Assembly (NCBI GenBank): GCA_002010075.1
Contig: MTMG01000004.1
Span: 1-57,626, forward strand
Length of the DNA stretch: 57,626 nt
Direction: 5' to 3'
Origin: Methanomicrobia archaeon JdFR-19
GTDB taxonomy: Archaea > Halobacteriota > Methanosarcinia > DSM-18856 > Methermicoccaceae
The notes below the pieces were generated by a model. The model was not told the origin of the DNA and did not search any database. It saw only the letters and a program-made list of their open reading frames with translations. Below, one piece after another: positions 53,118 to 57,626 of the stretch. The position numbers and the translations under genes were made by a program. How positions within the stretch are numbered: position 1 is the stretch's first letter; each line of letters opens with the position of its first letter.

Positions 53118-53389
53118 TTCAACTTTGATGAGAATTTGTCTATGAACTCATCACAGAGTAGTGATGCTTTCTTTGCAGCATCTTTGAGAACCTCAATGGG
53201 GTCATCTTCGTACGTTCTTATAGTCAAAATCGGGTCACTGACCGTTGGAAACTTGAAATCATAGCAAGCTATGTCAACCCTTTCATCGCTGAGGAGTATG
53301 TCTGTGAGCAAGTTCAATAAAGTATGGGACTCTCCTTCCATTTTCAATCTCACGAGGTTATCTGCCTTCTCGAGAATCACGACCCCCAT
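53114..53389 (-). CDS. rpoL: DNA-directed RNA polymerase subunit L (Rpb11)
   Basis: 91 residues. LVRLKMEGESHTLLNLLTDIL and CYDFKFPTVSDPILTIRTYE are the Rpo11 dimerisation-core motifs; it pairs with RpoD (Rpb3). Lies directly after csl4. Confidence 0.95.
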   Translation of the reverse strand: MGVVILEKADNLVRLKMEGESHTLLNLLTDILLSDERVDIACYDFKFPTVSDPILTIRTYEDDPIEVLKDAAKKASLLCDEFIDKFSSKLK

Positions 53390-53390
53390 A

Positions 53391-54083
53391 TCATATCATC
53401 CCCATAGAGTAGTCCTTCGATAATTTTCTCGTCTCGGTTCTTCCACACTTTGGACATTTGAGCTTTTCTTCTTCAAGTACAAGTGGTACTCTGCACACAC
53501 CGCACAATGCTTTCAGAACACCAAGGTCTGGGTCAACAGTGGATAAGCGCAAATTCTTTACGTCTATTATCTTCGCCTTTATTATGTCTCCATACCTAAA
53601 CTCCATGCTCAAATCCTTAACATATGCATCTTTAACATTGGATACGTGTATGGCTGCCTGGGGCAGATTTGGTATCATTCTATTGCTCAGACTCTCAAGA
53701 CATATGACGTCAACAAGAACCATCGACTCTTTTATATCCGAGACCTTGCCTATCACAATATCTCCTTCCTTTAATTTTGGAGGGGCATTTACCTCTGGGA
53801 ACACCTTCGCATATCTCTGTTCTTTGTCATAATAGGGACGGCCTGCAACCGAAGCATATATCCCTCCAACAAATTCGTAAGTCCCACTTCCAGCAACATA
53901 TTCCTCAGCGGTTCCAACAAAATCTCCAGGGAGTACTAGAGGAGAGGCAAGTTCCTCTGGCTTCTCTTCAAGCTCTTTTATCTCGGGTTCCTCCTTGTTC
54001 TTAACTTTATCCTTGTTTCCGGATAGCTTTTTTCTTACAACCTTCTTCTTCCTCTGTACCTTAATAGCACATCCCTCACTCAC
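53391..54083 (-). CDS. csl4: Exosome RNA-binding subunit Csl4
   Basis: 230 residues. A basic then acidic N-terminal extension (about 1-45), N-domain LVLPGDFVGTAEEYVAGSGTY, an S1 domain (GDIVIGKVSDIKESMVLVDV...RYGDIIKAKIIDV) and a C-terminal zinc ribbon CGVCRVPLVLEEEKLKCPKC. The archaeal exosome degrades and tails RNA. The extension of Lys/Glu repeats is longer than I expect for the family. Starts at GTG 54083, overlapping the preceding methyltransferase by 8 bases. Confidence 0.93.
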   Translation of the reverse strand: MSEGCAIKVQRKKKVVRKKLSGNKDKVKNKEEPEIKELEEKPEELASPLVLPGDFVGTAEEYVAGSGTYEFVGGIYASVAGRPYYDKEQRYAKVFPEVNAPPKLKEGDIVIGKVSDIKESMVLVDVICLESLSNRMIPNLPQAAIHVSNVKDAYVKDLSMEFRYGDIIKAKIIDVKNLRLSTVDPDLGVLKALCGVCRVPLVLEEEKLKCPKCGRTETRKLSKDYSMGMI

Positions 54084-54681
54084 ACTTTTTAATCCTATAT
54101 ACCTCCACTGGTATATAACACACTTCGTGTTTATGATGTTTGAATATTTTCTTCATAGGATATTCCATCACATACACCTGTGTTATTCTGTGAGGCTTTA
54201 TGAAGTGTTCAACGAACTTCTTACTACTCTGATTGTGAATACTATATATAACATCTCCTATCCTCAGAGCTGCGCTCAAAAAAGCTCTGTCGCTACCTTT
54301 TTTTTGTGCTCCAAATGGAGGATTCATTACAACTGTCGCTTTCTTATCTCTAACAGTATTTGGAACAAGGAGAACATCACACAACACAAACTCCACCTCC
54401 ACTCCGATTTTCTTGGCGTTTTTCATTGCAATTCTCAATGCACTGGCGTCGATGTCGAAACCTACAACCCTTTCTGCCCCCAACAGTTTCGCCCCTATCC
54501 CAAGTATACCTGTCCCACACCCCAAATCATAAACAGTCCCTTCTAAATCTCCCATCATGTAGGCAGTGTAAAGGAGTGCTGATGCTATCTGCGGTGATGT
54601 TGCATACTGTTCAAATCCCAATTTTGGATCTGTATACAATTCCAGACATTCGAGTTTTATCTCAAGCTCTTTCTTTTTCAT
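54076..54681 (-). CDS. METTL5-like RNA methyltransferase
   Basis: 201 residues, SAM-dependent. YDLGCGTGILGIGAKLLGA is the SAM site; VVMNPPFGAQKKGSDRAFL is the NPPF catalytic motif of N6-adenine methylation; LELYTDPKLGFEQYATSPQIAS is the METTL5-type start. rRNA (18S-like A1832 counterpart) is the known target of the eukaryotic relative. ATG 54681 chosen; GTG/ATG upstream within the ITPase gene is possible. Confidence 0.85.
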   Translation of the reverse strand: MKKKELEIKLECLELYTDPKLGFEQYATSPQIASALLYTAYMMGDLEGTVYDLGCGTGILGIGAKLLGAERVVGFDIDASALRIAMKNAKKIGVEVEFVLCDVLLVPNTVRDKKATVVMNPPFGAQKKGSDRAFLSAALRIGDVIYSIHNQSSKKFVEHFIKPHRITQVYVMEYPMKKIFKHHKHEVCYIPVEVYRIKKCE

Positions 54682-55237
54682 ATTCCATAAAGAAATTGGC
54701 AAACTTTTTTAATGCTATGAACCGATGCGAACATGCACTTTTTTCATCTGGTGTCATCTCTCCAAATGTTTTTCCCGTACTACCAAACTCAAAAATTGGG
54801 TCGAACCCAAAACCATGAGAACCTCTCTCAAACCAAGAGATGTTTCCATAAACTTCTCCCTTGAACAACACTGGGTCCGAATCCTTTGAGCAAAAACCAA
54901 CACACGAAACAAACTTTGCCCTCCTGTTTTTCACACCCTCCATAAGCTTCAGAATGCCTCGATTTCCAATGGTTCTGTAAACATATGAAGAATAAGGTCC
55001 GGGAAAACCATCAAGAGCCTCAATAAAGAGTCCTGCATCTTCTATTATATACGCACTTTTGTCTCTGGCTCTTTTCATAACCTCTTTAATACCAAAAAGT
55101 ACTATTTCCTCTATAGAGTCTGACTGGATTTCGATATACCCTTTTGTATCTTGGTGGAGATGTATGCCGTATGCTGAAAGAATATGTAGAGCTTCATGAA
55201 ATTTATGCCTGTTCCCAGTAACGAACACTACGTTCAT
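54662..55237 (-). CDS. XTP/dITP diphosphatase (Ham1/RdgB)
   Basis: 191 residues. VFVTGNRHKFHEA, IIEDAGLFIEALDGFPGPYSS, SHGFGFDPIFE and HRFIALKKF are the family's substrate- and metal-binding motifs. Removes deaminated purine nucleotides. Overlaps marker 14 by 35 bases upstream and the methyltransferase by 20 bases downstream. Confidence 0.93.
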   Translation of the reverse strand: MNVVFVTGNRHKFHEALHILSAYGIHLHQDTKGYIEIQSDSIEEIVLFGIKEVMKRARDKSAYIIEDAGLFIEALDGFPGPYSSYVYRTIGNRGILKLMEGVKNRRAKFVSCVGFCSKDSDPVLFKGEVYGNISWFERGSHGFGFDPIFEFGSTGKTFGEMTPDEKSACSHRFIALKKFANFFMEYEKERA

Positions 55238-56717
55238 CCTTTTCCTTCCTCTTTGAGGGTTTCTTGCCCTGAAGCTTCATTCTCAATCCCATTATGCACT
55301 TTCCATCAACAACACCGCCGAGTGGATTGTGTGGTGTTCCAAGAGAGTTCATGCACCTCGCCATGACTGCAGCCCCTCTCGCAAGTCCATCATCCACAAA
55401 AACTACCTGCTCAGATGTTTTTTCAAGTATTCCCAACTTCATCAGCCTCTCCAAAATCAAATAAGGTTTCTCGCCCGTTATACCAGCCCTCCCGGTAATG
55501 CCAACCCTTGTCTCAGGAAACATCAATCCCAACTCGTGTGCGGTCTTAATGAGCTTTACAACAACTTCAGCCATCACAAAATCGATGACAGTTGAGAGAG
55601 ACTCCTTTCCATACTCTGAATACACCTCTGCCCCTATTTCCCTCAGTTCTTTAAACTCATCTCCGTTCACACCAACATCACACCCAATCAAAACAACTCC
55701 AACCTTCTCTGCAGCCTGTGGATTTACCGGAACAGAACCATATCTATCTCTACCAAGAGGGACTTTCTCTATGACAACATGCTTCATAATCTCTTTCACA
55801 TACTTTTCTATAACATTTTTCTTCATACTGTTTGAAAATCTGCCCAAAGGAATCTCGCCAAATACATCTAACGTTGTTCCAACTCTTGGATCAACAAGCC
55901 CACTTCCCTTCACAATCTCATCAGGTATCGCACCCGCAAAACCACAGAAGTTTCCAATTGTCTTTGCGTAGGGTAGTTCATTATTTGTTATTCTTCCGTC
56001 CAACGTAGTTCCACAATCAATCGAAAGAGCTGGATTTCTAAAGTCAATGCCTGCCCATTTTGCCCCCTCCTTTATTCCGGCGGTTGCAAGTTCGCCCTCC
56101 ATCTCATTCGCAACAACCTCAACCCCAGTTGCTCCCATAGGAGGAAGGACGCTCGCAACCGCACCATCGAACACAACTCTCTCTATATTTGTGAAGGGTC
56201 TGAACTTTGGCAATATATTGTGTTTGGAGAGAGCAGGAGTCATTCTCGATGGAGGGACCCCCGCCATAAGACACCCATCAGCAAGTGCCTGTATTATTTT
56301 TCCCACCTCTTCCGGAGAAGAGAAACCAGCAACAACCCCGGTGCTCCTAACAACAAAGTGAAGATCCTCATCTATATCAAGTCCCACTTTACCGCATGCT
56401 TGAATAAGAGTATCTCTAACAAGTTCTGCAACAGACTCTCTTGTTAATTCGACGCCAGCAAGCGTCTTCCCAAACACCTCCTCGCCTTTTTTCGGTGGTC
56501 TCACATCCCTCGTCATTTTTACGAGTTTTATCAAGAGATAACTCTTCCCTTCTTTCAAATCTGTTGCTGTCAGTATGCATTTTGTAGTGGTATTCCCTAC
56601 CTCAACAGAGGCCACTATGTAATACGGTTTATATGCCTTCTTCAAATCGAGATATCGAACACTCATACTCTTTGCAATCTTTGGCTTGGGTCCTCCAAAA
56701 ATGTCCAAGAATCCCAT
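55203..56717 (-). CDS. Methanogenesis marker protein 14
   Basis: 504 residues of the family conserved in methanogens and related archaea. It has an ASKHA-like (actin/Hsp70 ATPase) pattern: VASVEVGNTTTKCILTATDL, LSIDCGTTLDGRITN, GVGITGRAGITGEKP and VFVDDGLARGAAVMARCMNS. Its biochemical role is unknown. The short N-terminal segment MGFLDIFGGPKPK looks amphipathic. ATG 56717 is chosen because GGGTGAT precedes it; the thioredoxin stop lies five bases upstream, so the two are co-expressed. The family's presence is the strongest lineage indicator here. Confidence 0.92.
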   Translation of the reverse strand: MGFLDIFGGPKPKIAKSMSVRYLDLKKAYKPYYIVASVEVGNTTTKCILTATDLKEGKSYLLIKLVKMTRDVRPPKKGEEVFGKTLAGVELTRESVAELVRDTLIQACGKVGLDIDEDLHFVVRSTGVVAGFSSPEEVGKIIQALADGCLMAGVPPSRMTPALSKHNILPKFRPFTNIERVVFDGAVASVLPPMGATGVEVVANEMEGELATAGIKEGAKWAGIDFRNPALSIDCGTTLDGRITNNELPYAKTIGNFCGFAGAIPDEIVKGSGLVDPRVGTTLDVFGEIPLGRFSNSMKKNVIEKYVKEIMKHVVIEKVPLGRDRYGSVPVNPQAAEKVGVVLIGCDVGVNGDEFKELREIGAEVYSEYGKESLSTVIDFVMAEVVVKLIKTAHELGLMFPETRVGITGRAGITGEKPYLILERLMKLGILEKTSEQVVFVDDGLARGAAVMARCMNSLGTPHNPLGGVVDGKCIMGLRMKLQGKKPSKRKEKDERSVRYWEQA

Positions 56718-56721
56718 GGAA

Positions 56722-57138
56722 TCACCCTTCATATCTCTGAAGCAATCTCTGAAGTATGTACTCAATATGTTCTTTTGAAAGTGCTCCAACCTCTCTATGA
56801 ACTAATTCCCCATCAACAAAGAAAAGTAAAGTTGGAATTGCATTTATTCCAAATCTTGATGCAATACCCACATTTTCATCAACATTCAGCTTGGCAAATA
56901 GGAACTTCCCTGAATATTTCCTCGCCAATTCATCTATAATGGGGGACAATAACTTACAGGGCCCACACCATGGTGCCCAACAGTCAATCAAAACGAACTT
57001 GTTGCTTCTGATAATGTCCGTAAAGGTCGAAGTTTGAATGTCCACTGGCTTATCGCTTACCTTTTCCCTTTTTATTTTATTCATAAGTTCCTTAAGCTTC
57101 CTTTTTTTAATCTCTTCAATTTCAGAGTCCCTACTCAT
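56722..57138 (-). CDS. Thioredoxin with N-terminal extension
   Basis: 138 residues. The redox motif is DCWAPWCGPCKLLSP; FAKLNVDENVGIASRFGINAIPTLLFF contains the cis-Pro. A charged helical extension of about 35 residues (EIEEIKKRKLKELMNKIKRE) precedes the fold, unlike classical thioredoxin. A TATA-like stretch about 25 bases upstream (57157-57168) suggests a leaderless message that also serves marker 14. Confidence 0.92.
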   Translation of the reverse strand: MSRDSEIEEIKKRKLKELMNKIKREKVSDKPVDIQTSTFTDIIRSNKFVLIDCWAPWCGPCKLLSPIIDELARKYSGKFLFAKLNVDENVGIASRFGINAIPTLLFFVDGELVHREVGALSKEHIEYILQRLLQRYEG

Positions 57139-57156
57139 GAGGTTGAATGATAGAGT

Positions 57157-57168
57157 ATTATATTATTA
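57157..57168 (-). promoter_or_regulatory. TATA-like element before thioredoxin gene
   Basis: AATAATATAATA on the minus strand, about 25 bases before the thioredoxin ATG. Confidence 0.45.
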
Positions 57169-57185
57169 AAATATTGTGTTCCACT

Positions 57186-57286
57186 GTTCATCCAAATAGA
57201 GCACCAAGTCCCTCTATTCCACTTTCCTCCTCTTCTTCTTTTTCTTTCTCTTTCTTTTCTTCTGGTTCTTCCTTTTCTTCTTTTTC
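57186..57286 (-). repeat. 101-bp perfect direct repeat, copy 1 (in rpl12)
   Basis: Identical base for base to 57526-57626, offset 340. It covers the shared acidic stalk tail plus three bases after each stop. Confidence 0.95.
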
Positions 57287-57511
57287 TTCTACTTCCTCTT
57301 TCTCACTCACCACCGTAGGCGCTGCTGGTGCAAGAGAAACTCCCTTCGATATCGCCTCATCGATGTCAACATCCTCAAGTGCTGCTACAAGAGCCTTCAC
57401 ACGCACAGCGTCCACATCTATACCAGCTGCCTTCATGACCTCTGAAACCGCTTCTTCTGTTATTTCTTTCTTTGCACTGTGAAGCAACAGTGCTGCATAT
57501 ATATACTCCAT
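57188..57511 (-). CDS. rpl12: 50S ribosomal protein L12 (P1), stalk
   Basis: 107 residues. [20 protein letters not shown] start, dimerisation helices to about residue 60, Ala/Pro hinge, a long Glu/Lys region and the factor-binding tail [25 protein letters not shown] precedes the ATG. It follows the rplP0 gene by 16 bases, the usual archaeal order. The last 33 codons are repeated at the end of the upstream gene. Confidence 0.96.
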   Translation of the reverse strand: MEYIYAALLLHSAKKEITEEAVSEVMKAAGIDVDAVRVKALVAALEDVDIDEAISKGVSLAPAAPTVVSEKEEVEEKEEKEEPEEKKEKEKEEEEESGIEGLGALFG

Positions 57512-57525
57512 TCCTTTTCACCTCC

Positions 57526-57626
57526 GTTCATCCAAATAGAGCACCAAGTCCCTCTATTCCACTTTCCTCCTCTTCTTCTTTTTCTTTCTCTTTCTTTTCT
57601 TCTGGTTCTTCCTTTTCTTCTTTTTC
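57526..57626 (-). repeat. 101-bp perfect direct repeat, copy 2 (upstream gene)
   Basis: Second copy, truncated by the window edge, so the true repeat may be longer. Confidence 0.95.
57528..57626 (-). CDS. rplP0: 3' end of the gene upstream of rpl12, probably 50S protein P0 (L10)
   Basis: Only the last 32 codons and TGA are in the window. They encode the same acidic tail and [12 protein letters not shown] as L12. Archaeal P0 and P1 share this C-terminal tail, and P0 sits directly upstream of L12 in the usual L11-L1-P0-L12 order, so P0 is the best reading. A tandem L12 copy cannot be excluded because the N-terminus is outside the window. Confidence 0.75.
   Translation of the reverse strand, partial: EKEEKEEPEEKKEKEKEEEEESGIEGLGALFG

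Noticed and set aside
57186-57626. Tandem duplication of a whole rpl12 gene
   Set aside because: Not excluded, but archaeal gene order and the known shared tail of P0 and P1 make rplP0 the simpler reading.

Overview
The window is a gene-dense stretch of a euryarchaeal chromosome. It carries archaeal-only genes: sn-glycerol-1-phosphate dehydrogenase, CDP-archaeol synthase, archaeosine synthase, TiaS, S6e, RpoL, Csl4 and the L12/P0 stalk genes. It also carries genes tied to methanogenic or methane/alkane-oxidising archaea: methanogenesis marker protein 14, a tetrahydromethanopterin glutamate ligase of the MptN type, the F420 gene cofC, Tfx, and an HdrE/HdrD-like pair. A Methanosarcina-type S-layer protein at the left edge points to the Methanosarcinia/Syntrophoarchaeia side of the Euryarchaeota. 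Species cannot be named from this sequence.

The outstanding feature is the genetic code. At least twelve conserved, mostly single-copy genes (purP, a DUF434 gene, a COG1326 zinc-finger gene, birA, apgM, arcS, egsA, nadK, the riboflavin reductase gene, a DUF2209 gene, moaC, a DUF99 gene) carry in-frame TAG codons, 17 in all. None is interrupted by TAA, TGA or a frameshift. Of the 68 gene ends visible here, none needs TAG as its terminator: 26 use TAA, 39 use TGA, and the three that show a terminal-looking TAG reach a TGA 2 to 15 codons later. In moaC that TGA forms the usual GTGA overlap with the next start. The simplest reading is that TAG is a general sense codon, most likely pyrrolysine, used well outside methylamine methyltransferases.

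Layout: 1-3367, S-layer protein, purP and UMP kinase (minus). 3389-6881, a three-PAS histidine kinase, an mptN-like ligase and a DUF434 gene (minus). 6951-9682, PUA protein, zinc-finger protein, pcm and birA (plus). 9677-11595, prs and a membrane-anchored surface protein (minus). 11680-17732, apgM, dapL, a CBS regulator, tRNA-Gln, a QueG-like Fe-S protein, tRNA-Asn and a TIP49 ATPase (plus). 17824-20444, tRNA-Gly, a Cas4-like nuclease and arcS (minus). 20493-32566, tiaS, fumarase alpha, AMMECR1, DedA, map, egsA, DUF63, PadR, S6e, carS, tRNA-Asp, nadK, an exported Lon-like protease and a TctA-like membrane protein. 32618-41774, an NrpR domain, thiL, ogt, ribD-like, an FMN protein, ogg, eno-ppaC-cofC-mazG, a cation exchanger and hflX. 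41781-47406, DUF2209, asd, DUF1614, HdrD/HdrE-like and trxB. 47393-52543, tfx facing a molybdenum block modA-modB-moaA-moaD-moaE-moaC-moeA. 52548-57626, DUF99, rpoL, csl4, a METTL5-like methyltransferase, an ITPase, marker 14, thioredoxin, rpl12 and the 3' end of rplP0.

Many operons use 4-base ATGA overlaps or GGTGA-type ribosome sites. Many first genes have a TATA box about 25 bases before the start codon, as expected of leaderless archaeal mRNAs. No CRISPR array, insertion sequence or rRNA was seen, and no gene-free stretch exceeds about 220 bases.
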